From Lachnospiraceae bacterium UBA1759 (lineage in GTDB: Bacteria > Bacillota > Clostridia > Lachnospirales > Lachnospiraceae), in NCBI GenBank assembly GCA_002315555.1, contig DCHF01000041.1, positions 1 to 63,675 on the forward strand: a stretch of 63,675 nt of DNA. Direction: 5' to 3'. The position numbers were made by a program, and so were the translations under genes. The notes beneath the pieces are model-generated. The model was given only the letters and a program-made list of their open reading frames with translations. It made no database searches and was not told the DNA's origin. Shown piece by piece: positions 42,192 to 51,331 of the stretch. The number at the start of each line of letters is the position of its first letter. The stretch's first letter is position 1.

Positions 42192-45100
42192 ATGAAAAAA
42201 GTAATTGCTGTCAAGGAAAAGTGGACGATTCCGACATACCCGGTTCCGGTTGCGGAAGAAATGCCGATGTATGCGGAAACCAGAAACCATCAGGGCACGA
42301 CGGGCAATCCCTACCCGAATCGTGTCGTGCAGAAGGTCGACCGCGTGAATATCGCCGATCGGGAATATGATATGGTACGCCTGGAGAATGATTATATCCG
42401 CGTATGCATGATGCCCGCACTCGGCGGCCGTATCTTTGAAGCGTACGATAAGGTCAATGACTATCATTTCCTGTACCGCCAGCATGTGGTAAAGCCGGCC
42501 CTGATCGGCGCCTTCGGCTCATGGATCTCCGGCGGCATGGAATTCAACTGGCCCTTCCATCACAGACCGTCGACCTTCATGCCGGTGGACTATGACATTG
42601 AAGAATGCGAAGACGGCAGCGCGATCTGCTGGCTCTCCGAATGCGATCCCACGGACCGCACGAAGGGCATGGTGGGCATCGTCCTCCGTCCCGATACCAA
42701 TTATTTTGAGACCCGCGTCAAGGTCACGAACCGCACGGAAAACCTCCACCAGTTCTTATGGTGGGAGAATGCCGCGGTCAAGGTCCATCCGCGTTACCGC
42801 CTGATCTTCCCGCAGGACGTCACCTGGTGCCATCATCATTATGACCGGAGCCATACCACGTTCCCGATCGCCGGTGCACAGTACGGCGCGGAGATCTACG
42901 ACGGCCCGACCGATGTCAGCTGGCACGGCAACACAAAGACCGCAAATTCCTACTTCGCGGCTCCGTCCGCCTATGATTTCTTCGGCGGCTATGACTACGA
43001 CGCCGAATGCGGCACGATGCACATTGCCGACCACCATGTATCCCCCGGTAAGAAGATGTTCACCTGGGGCTACGGCCGCAATGCCGATAACTGGGAAAAC
43101 GCCCTGACGGATTCCGACGGTGTTTACTGCGAGCTCATGGCCGGTTCCTATTCCGATGACCAGCCGGACTTCACCTGGATCGCACCGTATGAGACCAAGT
43201 GCTTCTCGCAATTCTGGTATCCGACCCGCAACCTGCGTTATGCGACGTTCGCGAACTTAAACGGCGCTGTTGCGCTGGACCGCGAAGAGAATGCCGTACG
43301 CCTGAACGTGACGAAGGAAGTGAAGAATGCAGTATTCACGTTGACTTTAAACGGCAAGAAGATCCTGAAAGAGACCGTTTCCTTAAAGCCGGGCGAGTCC
43401 GTGACCTGGGAGACCGCGCTGAAGGACGAAAAATACGCATTTTCACTGGTTTCCGAAGAGGGGGAGGAACTCCTTTCCTATATCGAGATCACGCCGGATA
43501 CAGTGCATATTCCGCACGACAACCCGGGTATTCCGGTTCCGGGCCGTTTAAAGAACGCGCAGGATAATTACATTGCCGGTCTGCACATCGACCTGTACCG
43601 CGATCCGGTCTTCAAAGCCGATGTTTACTACCTGGAAGCCCTGAAATACGAGCCGGAGCATCTGCCGTCCCTGATCGCGATGGGCGAATACTGCTACCGG
43701 AACGGTCGCGCGGAAGAAGCGGAGGAGTACTTAAGAAAGGCGATGGCGGTCCAGAACCGCTACGACTACAACCCGCTTGACGGTACTGCGGGCTACCTGC
43801 TCGGTATCACGAAGCTCTACCTTCGCGACTACGACCAGGCCTACGACATCCTGAACAAGGCTGCCTGGAGCTACAACGTGATCGCCCGCTCGATGACACT
43901 CATCACGGAGATCGACATCCGCCGCGGGGACTATCGAAAAGCGCTCGAGCATGCACTTAAGGCTCTCGACAAGGAATCCGCGAACCCGATCGCCGGGCCG
44001 TACGCCGCATATGCGGAAGCGATGCTTGGCAAGAAGGCGGAGAGCATCGCCCGTCTGGATGCCATCCTGAAGAATGACCCGCTGAACCAGCTGGCACGCT
44101 ATATGCGCATGAAGCTTGCGGGAACGCCCGCCAAGGCTTTCTTTGACCCGCATAAGATGAACTCCGACCCGTCTCAGACGGTCCTCGACATCGTTTTCGA
44201 TCTGGAGACCGCCGGTCTTTACAAATGGGCGGCCGAGCTCATCGAAAACCTGAAGAAGTACCGCGGTGCGTCCACGATGGCCATGTACACCCTGGCCATG
44301 GTCTACGACGCGCTGGGCAAGAAGGACAAGGCCGCGGATGCCCGCGGGGAAGCTTCGGAAGGCCGCATCGTCAAGATCTTTCCGTACCGTCTCTCCGAGA
44401 TCCGCGTACTGGAGGCGGCTGTCTCCGAAGACCCGGCCGACGGTACCGCATGGTATCTTTTAGGCTGCGTCCTCTACGGGCACAGACAGTTTGAAAAGGC
44501 CGCCGATGCCTGGAAGAAGGCCACGGAGACCGCACCGGACTTTTACATTCCGTACCGCAACATCGCCGTCGCTTATTACAGCCATCTGGGCCGCAAAAAC
44601 GAGGCGCTTCCGTACATGAAGAAGGCCGTATCATTAACGAAGAATGCCGAACAGCTGATGACCGAGACCGCTTACCTGATGGCTGCTGTCGGTGTACCCG
44701 GCAAGGAACGCGCGGCATACATCAAGAAGAATATGCCCGAGAACTGCGGCGATGACATCGTTCTGGAGCTGACGCGTGCCTACATTGCCGCCGGCGAATA
44801 TCAGAAGTCCCTGAACGTCATGAAGAGCCACGTCTTCACCCCGGGTGAAGGCGGCGAGCTTTCCATTTCCGACGCTTACATGTCCGGCCGTTTCGCAGCC
44901 GGCAGAAGAGCGCTTGCGGACGGGGACCTGAATAAGGCCCTCAAGTATTTCCGCGATGCCATGAAGATCCCGGAGAACCTGCATGCATCCTACTGGAACG
45001 AGTCCGTCACGGTTCCGTACCGTTATTTTGAAGCGTATGTCCTTTCTCAGATGGGAAGAGAAGCGGAAGCGAAGAAGATCATCGACGTGATCTCCAGGTT

Positions 45101-45455
45101 CGACAACCGAGGCATGTGGAACATGGGCGGCGAGTTCACGTATTATCAGTCACTCGTACAGCGCCTTTCCGGCGATGTTCGCGGCGCGGACCGCAAGATG
45201 CGCGAAGCCATCCTTTCCTGGGAAGAGCAGCTCGCGGACAAGAACAACGTTTCCGCAGCCATTCCGCGTTACCGTTTCTTCTATCTGTCGTTGATAAACG
45301 ACCCGATGGCAGACAAGGAAGCCGCGCTCAACTACCAGCTCGGCTACGGCGCACTGTACTTCGGCGACCGTGAAAAGGCGAAGATGTACTTCAAGAAGAG
45401 CCTGGAACTGAACCCGGACAATGACAAGTGCGCGCTGGAACTCGAACTCCTTTAA
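42192..45455 (+). CDS. DUF5107 and tetratricopeptide-repeat protein
   Basis: 1087 residues from the ATG at 42192 (AAGGAG upstream); an ATG at 42138 in frame has no SD. The first ~400 residues match my memory of DUF5107, a galactose-mutarotase-like beta-supersandwich: GGRIFEAYDKVNDYHFLYRQ, then GGMEFNWPFHH and WWENAAVKVHPRY. From about 470 to the end there are many TPR-type helical pairs, ending in a good consensus unit (YQLGYGALYFGDREKAKMYFKKSLELNP, read in parts). No signal peptide, so it is probably cytoplasmic. The family is loosely tied to carbohydrate metabolism; the substrate is unknown. It forms a one-gene transcription unit. Confidence 0.8.
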   Translation: MKKVIAVKEKWTIPTYPVPVAEEMPMYAETRNHQGTTGNPYPNRVVQKVDRVNIADREYDMVRLENDYIRVCMMPALGGRIFEAYDKVNDYHFLYRQHVVKPALIGAFGSWISGGMEFNWPFHHRPSTFMPVDYDIEECEDGSAICWLSECDPTDRTKGMVGIVLRPDTNYFETRVKVTNRTENLHQFLWWENAAVKVHPRYRLIFPQDVTWCHHHYDRSHTTFPIAGAQYGAEIYDGPTDVSWHGNTKTANSYFAAPSAYDFFGGYDYDAECGTMHIADHHVSPGKKMFTWGYGRNADNWENALTDSDGVYCELMAGSYSDDQPDFTWIAPYETKCFSQFWYPTRNLRYATFANLNGAVALDREENAVRLNVTKEVKNAVFTLTLNGKKILKETVSLKPGESVTWETALKDEKYAFSLVSEEGEELLSYIEITPDTVHIPHDNPGIPVPGRLKNAQDNYIAGLHIDLYRDPVFKADVYYLEALKYEPEHLPSLIAMGEYCYRNGRAEEAEEYLRKAMAVQNRYDYNPLDGTAGYLLGITKLYLRDYDQAYDILNKAAWSYNVIARSMTLITEIDIRRGDYRKALEHALKALDKESANPIAGPYAAYAEAMLGKKAESIARLDAILKNDPLNQLARYMRMKLAGTPAKAFFDPHKMNSDPSQTVLDIVFDLETAGLYKWAAELIENLKKYRGASTMAMYTLAMVYDALGKKDKAADARGEASEGRIVKIFPYRLSEIRVLEAAVSEDPADGTAWYLLGCVLYGHRQFEKAADAWKKATETAPDFYIPYRNIAVAYYSHLGRKNEALPYMKKAVSLTKNAEQLMTETAYLMAAVGVPGKERAAYIKKNMPENCGDDIVLELTRAYIAAGEYQKSLNVMKSHVFTPGEGGELSISDAYMSGRFAAGRRALADGDLNKALKYFRDAMKIPENLHASYWNESVTVPYRYFEAYVLSQMGREAEAKKIIDVISRFDNRGMWNMGGEFTYYQSLVQRLSGDVRGADRKMREAILSWEEQLADKNNVSAAIPRYRFFYLSLINDPMADKEAALNYQLGYGALYFGDREKAKMYFKKSLELNPDNDKCALELELL

Positions 45456-45483
45456 AAAAGCGCATAAAATCAACAAAAACCGC

Positions 45484-45511
45484 TTGACATCGACGGAAAA
45501 CATGCTATCAT
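45484..45511 (+). promoter_or_regulatory. Predicted rpsT promoter
   Basis: TTGACA (45484-45489), 16-base spacer, TATCAT (45506-45511). The start near 45518 gives a leader of about 100 bases. Confidence 0.8.
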
Positions 45512-45517
45512 TTATAG

Positions 45518-45619
45518 AGTATGTTTGCGAAGTATGCCAACGTGTCTCGGCAGCTTTGTGACGAAGGTCGGAAACCCTCTACTTCCGCATCTTCCAATAA
45601 AATATACGGAGGTGCCAAA
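45518..45619 (+). promoter_or_regulatory. rpsT 5' leader, possibly structured
   Basis: About 100 bases, with short pairings around CGGCAGC...GTGACGAAGGTCGGAAA and a strong SD (GGAGG) at its end. S20 is autoregulated in other bacteria by different means; no known leader fold was recognised here. Confidence 0.3.
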
Positions 45620-45883
45620 ATGGCAAATATTAAATCTGCAAAAAAGCGTGTGTTAGTTTCTCAGGTCCGTGCTGACCGTAATAAGGCCATCAAGACCAGA
45701 GTAAAGACTTATGTTAAGAAGGTATATGCTGCGATCGAATCCGGTGACAAGGCTGCTGCACAGGAAGCTCTTCGCCAGGCTGAAACCGAACTTACCAAAG
45801 CTACTTCAAAGGGTGTATATCACAAGAATACGACATCCAGAAAAGTTAGCCGCTTATCAAAAGCAGTTAATGCAATGGCATAA
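45620..45883 (+). CDS. rpsT: 30S ribosomal protein S20
   Basis: 87 residues from the ATG at 45620, which follows GGAGGTGCCAAA; the upstream in-frame region is leader. The sequence begins ANIKSAKKRVLVSQ and has RNKAIKTRVKTYVKKV, ending KNTTSRKVSRLSKAVNAMA, all characteristic of S20. It is highly basic and helical and binds 16S rRNA early in 30S assembly. It forms a single-gene unit with its own promoter and terminator. Confidence 0.97.
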   Translation: MANIKSAKKRVLVSQVRADRNKAIKTRVKTYVKKVYAAIESGDKAAAQEALRQAETELTKATSKGVYHKNTTSRKVSRLSKAVNAMA

Positions 45884-45897
45884 GGAAATGATAACAG

Positions 45898-45936
45898 AGA
45901 CCCCGGCTTTTGCTTGGGGTCTTTTCCTTTTTATGG
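45898..45936 (+). terminator. Intrinsic terminator of rpsT
   Basis: AGACCCC (45898-45904) pairs with GGGGTCT (45916-45922), followed by TTTCCTTTTT. Confidence 0.88.
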
Positions 45937-45944
45937 GGTAAAAG

Positions 45945-47306
45945 ATGGAACACAGGATCCTGGGCGTGGAGCCCGGTTCGATCGCCGAGGAATTGGAGAT
46001 CGAGGCCGGTGACGTGCTCTTAAAAGTGAACGGTGAAGAGATCGAGGACGTTTTTGACTTCCGTCAGCTGACGGAGGAAGCGGAGGTCCTTCTTCTTGTG
46101 CGCAAAGAAAACGGCGAAGAGTGGGAGCTGGAGATCGAAAAGGACGAATACGAGGACCTCGGCATCATCTTTGAGAACGATCTCATGAGTGATTACCGCC
46201 GTTGCAGCAATGCCTGCGTATTCTGTTTCATTGACCAGATGCCGCCCAACATGCGCGAGACCCTGTATTTCAAAGACGATGATTCCCGTCTGTCCTTCCT
46301 GCAGGGCAATTACATCACCCTGACCAATATGAAGCAAAAGGAGATCGACCGCATCATTCATCACCGCCTGGAGCCGATGAATGTGTCCGTTCATACAACG
46401 AACCCCAGGCTCCGATGCGCCATGCTGAAGAACCGCTTTGCGGGAGACGTACTCCGGTATCTGGACGACTTTTATAATGCGGGCCTTCACATGAACGGTC
46501 AGATCGTACTCTGTAAGGGCATGAACGACAAAGAGGAGCTGGACCGGACGCTTTCCGATCTTTTCAAATACGCTCCTTACATGCAGTCGCTCAGTGTGGT
46601 ACCCGCAGGTGTGACCAAATACCGGGACGGACTGGACAAGCTGGAGCCGCTGACAAAAGAAGATGCACTGGAAACGATCGCAATCGTTGAAAAATGGCAG
46701 AAAATCGCTTATGATAAATATGAGATGCATTTTGTGCATGCCAGCGATGAACTTTATATCATGGCCGGACTGGATTTCCCTGAGGAGGAGCGTTACGACG
46801 GCTACCTTCAGCTGGAAAACGGTGTCGGTATGGCCCGACTTCTGTTTACGGAGGTGGAGGAGACGCTGAAAAATACGTCTTTCTGCAAAAAGCAGGCCGG
46901 AAGAAGCTTCGCGACCGGCATGCTGGCGTATCCGATGATCCAAAAGGTCGCGGATATGGTGGCGGAAAAATTCCCGGAACAGGACAACCGGGTGTTCGGC
47001 ATCGAAAACGATTTCTTCGGCCGGACCATTACCGTTGCCGGGCTTGTTACCGGAACGGACTTAAAGGCGCAGCTGAAAGGAAAGGATCTCGGTGAGGTTC
47101 TGTATCTTCCTTCCTGCATGTTTAAGAGCGGGGAAGAGGTCTTCCTGGACGATGTGACCCGCACGGAACTTGAAAAAGAGCTTCACACACCGGTTGTGAT
47201 CATTCGCGGCGGGGGAACATCCCTTGTTCACGCGATGACCGGTGATCTTACGGAGGAAGACATCGACCGTACACACGGAGAATATGAGCTTTCTTCACTG
47301 AACTGA
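45945..47306 (+). CDS. DUF512 radical-SAM-like protein with N-terminal PDZ domain
   Basis: 453 residues. Residues 1-60 are PDZ-like (GVEPGSIAEELEIEAGDVLL, then KVNGEEI). A CxxxCxxC cluster motif (CSNACVFC) follows, with FCFIDQMPPNMRETLYFKDDD, the mark of the DUF512/TIGR03279-type proteins related to radical SAM enzymes. The DUF512 C-terminal domain includes a Gly-rich VVIIRGGGTSLVHAM stretch. The function is unestablished. In Clostridia it regularly precedes der and plsY, as here, with 19 bases to der. Confidence 0.87.
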   Translation: MEHRILGVEPGSIAEELEIEAGDVLLKVNGEEIEDVFDFRQLTEEAEVLLLVRKENGEEWELEIEKDEYEDLGIIFENDLMSDYRRCSNACVFCFIDQMPPNMRETLYFKDDDSRLSFLQGNYITLTNMKQKEIDRIIHHRLEPMNVSVHTTNPRLRCAMLKNRFAGDVLRYLDDFYNAGLHMNGQIVLCKGMNDKEELDRTLSDLFKYAPYMQSLSVVPAGVTKYRDGLDKLEPLTKEDALETIAIVEKWQKIAYDKYEMHFVHASDELYIMAGLDFPEEERYDGYLQLENGVGMARLLFTEVEETLKNTSFCKKQAGRSFATGMLAYPMIQKVADMVAEKFPEQDNRVFGIENDFFGRTITVAGLVTGTDLKAQLKGKDLGEVLYLPSCMFKSGEEVFLDDVTRTELEKELHTPVVIIRGGGTSLVHAMTGDLTEEDIDRTHGEYELSSLN

Positions 47307-47325
47307 AAATAAGGAGAGGTAAAAC

Positions 47326-48648
47326 ATGAAACCTGTAGTTGCCATTGTCGGCCGCCCGAACGTGGGTAAATCCACCCTGTTCAACGTTCTTGCGGGTGAC
47401 AACATTTCGATCGTACAGGACACGCCCGGCGTGACCCGTGACCGTATTTACGCAACGGGCTCCTGGCTGAACCATACATTTACATTGATCGATACCGGCG
47501 GTATTGAGCCGGATTCCAGAGACATCATTCTTTCCCAGATGCGTGAGCAGGCGGAGATCGCCATTGCCACGGCCGATGTCATCGTATTCCTGACCGACTG
47601 CCGCCAGGGCCTTGTGGATTCGGATTCCAAGGTCGCGGACATGTTGAGAAGAGCGGATAAGCCGGTGGTCCTCGTCGTCAACAAGGTCGACAATTTCCAG
47701 ACCCAGATGGCGGATGTGTACGAGTTCTATAACCTGGGCATCGGCGATCCGATTCCGATCAGTGCCGTTTCCAAGAAGGGCCTCGGCGATATGCTGGACC
47801 GCATCGTGGAGCATTTCCCGGAGCAGAACGAGGAAGAAGAGGATGACATGACGCCAAAGATCGCGATCATCGGTAAGCCGAACGTCGGTAAATCTTCGCT
47901 GATCAACCGTCTGGCACAGGAGGACCGTGTCATCGTTTCCGACATCGCCGGAACGACCCGCGATGCCGTTGATACCACGATCCGCTATAACCATAAGGAT
48001 TACATCTTCATTGATACCGCGGGCCTCCGCAGAAAGAACAAGATCAAGGAAGAGATCGAGCGTTATTCCATCATCCGCGCCGTAACGGCCGTGGACCGTG
48101 CGGACATCGTCATTATGATGATCGATGCGGACGAGGGTGTGACCGAGCAGGATGCCAAGATCGCCGGTATCGCGCACGAGCGTGGCAAGGGCGTCATCAT
48201 CTGCGTTAATAAGTGGGACCTCGTTGAAAAGGACGATAAGACCATCTACCGCTTCACGGAAGATGTCCGCAAGACACTTTCCTTTATGCCGTATGCGGAA
48301 ATTCTGTTTATTTCCGTCAAGACCGGCCAGCGCATGGGCAAGCTTTTCGATTTGATCGACCTGGTCATCGAAAACCAGAACCTCCGTATTTCCACCGGTG
48401 TCCTGAACGAGATCATTACGGAAGCGACCGTCATGCAGCAGCCGCCGTCCGATAAGGGCAAGCGCCTGAAGATCTTCTACGCGACCGAGGTCAGCGTCAA
48501 GCCGCCCACGTTTGTCATTTTCGTCAACTCAAGAGAACTGATGCATTTCTCCTATACGCGTTACCTGGAGAACAAGATCCGCGAAGCCTTCGGCTTCCGC
48601 GGCACCCCGCTCAAATTCCTGATCCGTGAGCGCGGAGAGAAGGAGTAG
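47326..48648 (+). CDS. der: Ribosome-biogenesis GTPase Der
   Basis: 440 residues, two tandem G domains and a C-terminal KH-like domain. The first P-loop is GRPNVGKSTLFN with DTGG at G3 and NKVD at G4. The second is GKPNVGKSSLIN with DTAG and NKWD. The C-terminal ending TPLKFLIRERGEKE is typical of EngA. It acts in maturation of the 50S subunit. AAGGAGAGG precedes the ATG. Confidence 0.97.
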   Translation: MKPVVAIVGRPNVGKSTLFNVLAGDNISIVQDTPGVTRDRIYATGSWLNHTFTLIDTGGIEPDSRDIILSQMREQAEIAIATADVIVFLTDCRQGLVDSDSKVADMLRRADKPVVLVVNKVDNFQTQMADVYEFYNLGIGDPIPISAVSKKGLGDMLDRIVEHFPEQNEEEEDDMTPKIAIIGKPNVGKSSLINRLAQEDRVIVSDIAGTTRDAVDTTIRYNHKDYIFIDTAGLRRKNKIKEEIERYSIIRAVTAVDRADIVIMMIDADEGVTEQDAKIAGIAHERGKGVIICVNKWDLVEKDDKTIYRFTEDVRKTLSFMPYAEILFISVKTGQRMGKLFDLIDLVIENQNLRISTGVLNEIITEATVMQQPPSDKGKRLKIFYATEVSVKPPTFVIFVNSRELMHFSYTRYLENKIREAFGFRGTPLKFLIRERGEKE

Positions 48649-48668
48649 GATCCTGAAAGGAATGTAAA

Positions 48669-49310
48669 ATGCTTCGACTTTTACTTGTTGTGATCGGCTA
48701 TCTTTTCGGCATGTTTCAGACGGGCCATTTTTACGGCAAGATCAAGAATGTGGATCTTCACAAGTCCGGCTCCGGCAATGCCGGCGCGACAAATGCGCTT
48801 CGTGTCATGGGCTTTAAAGGCGGCTTCACGGTCTTCTTCTTTGACTGTCTGAAAGCGTTCATCCCGTGCTTTGTCACGCGCATGATCTTCCACGGTCAGC
48901 CGATGGAGTATGTTTACTTTGCCTGGTGTGCGCTCGGCGTCATCCTCGGCAATAATTATCCGTTCTACCTGAAATTAAAGGGCGGAAAGGGCGTTGCCGC
49001 GACCGGCGGGCTTACGCTCGCACTGAACTGGCAGATGGCGCTCATCGGCATCGTGATCTTTTTCTCGATCGCATTCATCACGCGCTATGTATCCCTGGCG
49101 TCCATCATCATTGCATGCTCACTCAGCATCATGGCCGTGCTTTTCAGCATGCCGGCCATCGGCTGGATCCCGGTGGAAACGCCGCAGCGCATTGAATTCT
49201 TGATCATCTGGATCGCCCTGATGATGCTCATGATCTGGCGTCATAAGGGCAATATCGACCGTCTGATCCACGGTACGGAGAACCGTTTCGGTTCCAAAAA
49301 GAAGGGGTAA
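48669..49310 (+). CDS. plsY: Glycerol-3-phosphate acyltransferase PlsY
   Basis: Membrane enzyme that uses acyl-phosphate to acylate glycerol-3-phosphate, the first step of phospholipid synthesis. 213 residues with about five to six hydrophobic segments. The motifs are SGSGNAGATNALRVMG (phosphate loop 1), LKGGKGVAATGG (loop 2) and the GNNYPFYLK stretch. gpsA, usually next in this cluster, is missing; instead a MoxR gene follows 3 bases later. Confidence 0.95.
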   Translation: MLRLLLVVIGYLFGMFQTGHFYGKIKNVDLHKSGSGNAGATNALRVMGFKGGFTVFFFDCLKAFIPCFVTRMIFHGQPMEYVYFAWCALGVILGNNYPFYLKLKGGKGVAATGGLTLALNWQMALIGIVIFFSIAFITRYVSLASIIIACSLSIMAVLFSMPAIGWIPVETPQRIEFLIIWIALMMLMIWRHKGNIDRLIHGTENRFGSKKKG

Positions 49311-49313
49311 TAC

Positions 49314-50252
49314 ATGGAATCTTTCGCATATGCCGGAAAAATTCTGAATGAAGTGAAAAAGCAGGTGGTCGGTAAGGATGAGGTCCTTACGCTGATCCTT
49401 GCCGCGCTTCTTGCGGATGGTCACGTGCTTATCGACGATATTCCCGGTGTGGGTAAAACGACCATGGCCGTTGCGTTTGAAAAGGCGATGGGCCTTAAGG
49501 GACGTCGTATGCAGTTCACGCCGGATGTCCTTCCGTCCGATATCCTGGGCTTCAACGTTTACGATCAGAGCAGCGGCACCTTTGTCTATAAGGAGGGCGC
49601 TGTTTTCTGCAATATGTTCCTGGCCGATGAGATCAACCGTACGTCTCCGAAGACGCAGTCCGCGCTTTTGGAGGCGATGGAAGAGCGCCAGGTCTCCGTG
49701 GACGGTGTAACGCGTGCACTTGAGGCCCCGTTCTTTGTACTGGCAACGGAGAACCCCACCGGATCCACCGGTACGCAGAAGCTGCCGGAGTCGGAGACCG
49801 ACCGTTTCATGATCTGCGTGTCCATGGGATACCCGACCGTCGCGGAGGAACGCGAGATCTTAAAGCGCAAGAATGAAAAGCGGGAGGAAGTGCAGGAGGT
49901 CGCGGACCGGAGCATCATCCTGAAGATGCAGGAGGAGGTCGATCAGATCTTTGTCCACGATGCGATCTATGATTATCTGGCGCGGCTCGTTTCGCAGACC
50001 CGTAATAATACGTACATTGAGCTTGGCGGAAGTCCCCGCGCAACGCTGGCACTCATGCGTATGAGCATGGCGATCGCGTACCTGAAGGGCCGTGATTATG
50101 TGCTTCCGGAGGATGTACAGGATATTTTCCTTCCGGTTATGCGGCACCGCATTTTAAAGAGCCGTCGTGCCCGCGTGGAGAAGATCTCCGAGGAGGAGAT
50201 CCTTACCGGAATCTTACAGAAGGAACACAGACCCGCACAGAAAAAAGCATAG
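49314..50252 (+). CDS. MoxR-family AAA+ ATPase
   Basis: 312 residues. Walker A is DIPGVGKTTMA, the Walker B region MFLADEINRTSPKTQSALLEAMEERQV, and sensor 1 ATENP. RxRxTPDxLPSDILG-like RMQFTPDVLPSDILGF is the MoxR block. MoxR ATPases act as chaperones, usually for a protein in the same operon. Here the DUF58 and transglutaminase genes follow 8 bases and an overlap later, the standard trio in bacteria. The trio is thought to act on envelope proteins or peptides; its substrate is unknown. Confidence 0.93.
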   Translation: MESFAYAGKILNEVKKQVVGKDEVLTLILAALLADGHVLIDDIPGVGKTTMAVAFEKAMGLKGRRMQFTPDVLPSDILGFNVYDQSSGTFVYKEGAVFCNMFLADEINRTSPKTQSALLEAMEERQVSVDGVTRALEAPFFVLATENPTGSTGTQKLPESETDRFMICVSMGYPTVAEEREILKRKNEKREEVQEVADRSIILKMQEEVDQIFVHDAIYDYLARLVSQTRNNTYIELGGSPRATLALMRMSMAIAYLKGRDYVLPEDVQDIFLPVMRHRILKSRRARVEKISEEEILTGILQKEHRPAQKKA

Positions 50253-50260
50253 GAGCAGAA

Positions 50261-51331
50261 ATGCTGTTTGTTGTCTATCTGACATTATGTTTATTCTTAC
50301 TGCATAGCGCACTCCTGATGGCATCGAAGGAGATCCTGATTTTAGTGATCTTCCTTGGTGCCACGGGTGTATGCGCTTTTTTTGTGTGCCTTTTTGAACG
50401 GTATCTCACGACGGTCGGATTAAAGACCGTCGGGAATTCCCTGATCCTGACTGTGGACAAGCGGGGGATTCTTCCCGCGTCCAATATGAAACTCAAGCTG
50501 CGCTTTTCCTATGATCAGACCGGGGAAGGCAGCGAGATGACCTCGACCTTTACGCTTCCCGCGGGAGAGACCGGGACGGAGATCCCGGTTCGCCTTCCCT
50601 TTGCCGGAAGCGGATACTTCACCGTCGAAAAATGTACGGTCTCGGACTGGTTCGGCTTTTTCAGTCTTCCGGTGCGCGGAGCAAAAAGCATTTCCGTTCC
50701 GGTCGATGTCTACCCGCCGGCTGTGGACGTGGATCTTTATGTGGAGGGCAACCGGCTGACCGGTACGTCCTCGGATCACGCGCGGACCACGGAGCACAAG
50801 GGCGATGATCCGTCGGAAACGCTGGACATCCGCGAATTGCGTGACGGCGATCCGGTATCGCGGATCCATTGGAAGCTGTCCGCGAAGAAGGACGAGTACA
50901 TGTTCCGTGAGTTTGCGAAGGAGAGTGATGCACAGTTTCTGTTCATCCTGGAACTCAAAAACCGCACACAGGAGCATTTTGACAAGGTGCTGACCAATTA
51001 CTTTGCGCTCGGATCGCGCCTCGTGGCGGAAGAGACTCCGCACGCGGTCGTGTGGGCGGATCTTGAGGGACAGCTTCACAACGAATATGTGGGCGAGCTG
51101 TCAGACCTCGAAAATGCCATGATAATGATCATGCACACGTATGACGAATATCGCAGCGGAAACAGTACGAAAAAGGCGGAAATCACTGAATTTACGCCCT
51201 ACAGCGGCACTGTGATCCTGGAGGAGTATGAAGAGCATGAACCGAACAGTTCGTTCATCCGGAAATTCCTGATCACGGACGATCCGCTCGAGGAACTGCA
51301 GAGGAGGTGGATGTCCGATGAAGACGAATGA
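50261..51331 (+). CDS. DUF58 domain protein
   Basis: 356 residues. Two hydrophobic N-terminal segments (up to about residue 48) are followed by a beta domain. The DUF58 core holds RELRDGDPVSRIHWKLSAKKDEYMFREF (read in parts), its hallmark. DUF58 is related to von Willebrand A domains and works with MoxR ATPases. It sits between moxR and the transglutaminase gene and overlaps the latter by 14 bases, so the three are made together. Confidence 0.9.
   Translation: MLFVVYLTLCLFLLHSALLMASKEILILVIFLGATGVCAFFVCLFERYLTTVGLKTVGNSLILTVDKRGILPASNMKLKLRFSYDQTGEGSEMTSTFTLPAGETGTEIPVRLPFAGSGYFTVEKCTVSDWFGFFSLPVRGAKSISVPVDVYPPAVDVDLYVEGNRLTGTSSDHARTTEHKGDDPSETLDIRELRDGDPVSRIHWKLSAKKDEYMFREFAKESDAQFLFILELKNRTQEHFDKVLTNYFALGSRLVAEETPHAVVWADLEGQLHNEYVGELSDLENAMIMIMHTYDEYRSGNSTKKAEITEFTPYSGTVILEEYEEHEPNSSFIRKFLITDDPLEELQRRWMSDEDE

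Noticed and set aside
45521..45619. Longer rpsT start at 45521
   Set aside because: The extra 33 residues are unlike S20, overlap the predicted leader and lack an SD.
46020..46943. Long open frame on the minus strand inside the DUF512 gene
   Set aside because: It lacks an SD and family motifs and mirrors the codon pattern of the plus-strand gene; many similar antisense frames (for example within opp, alr, oppA and der) are rejected for the same reason.
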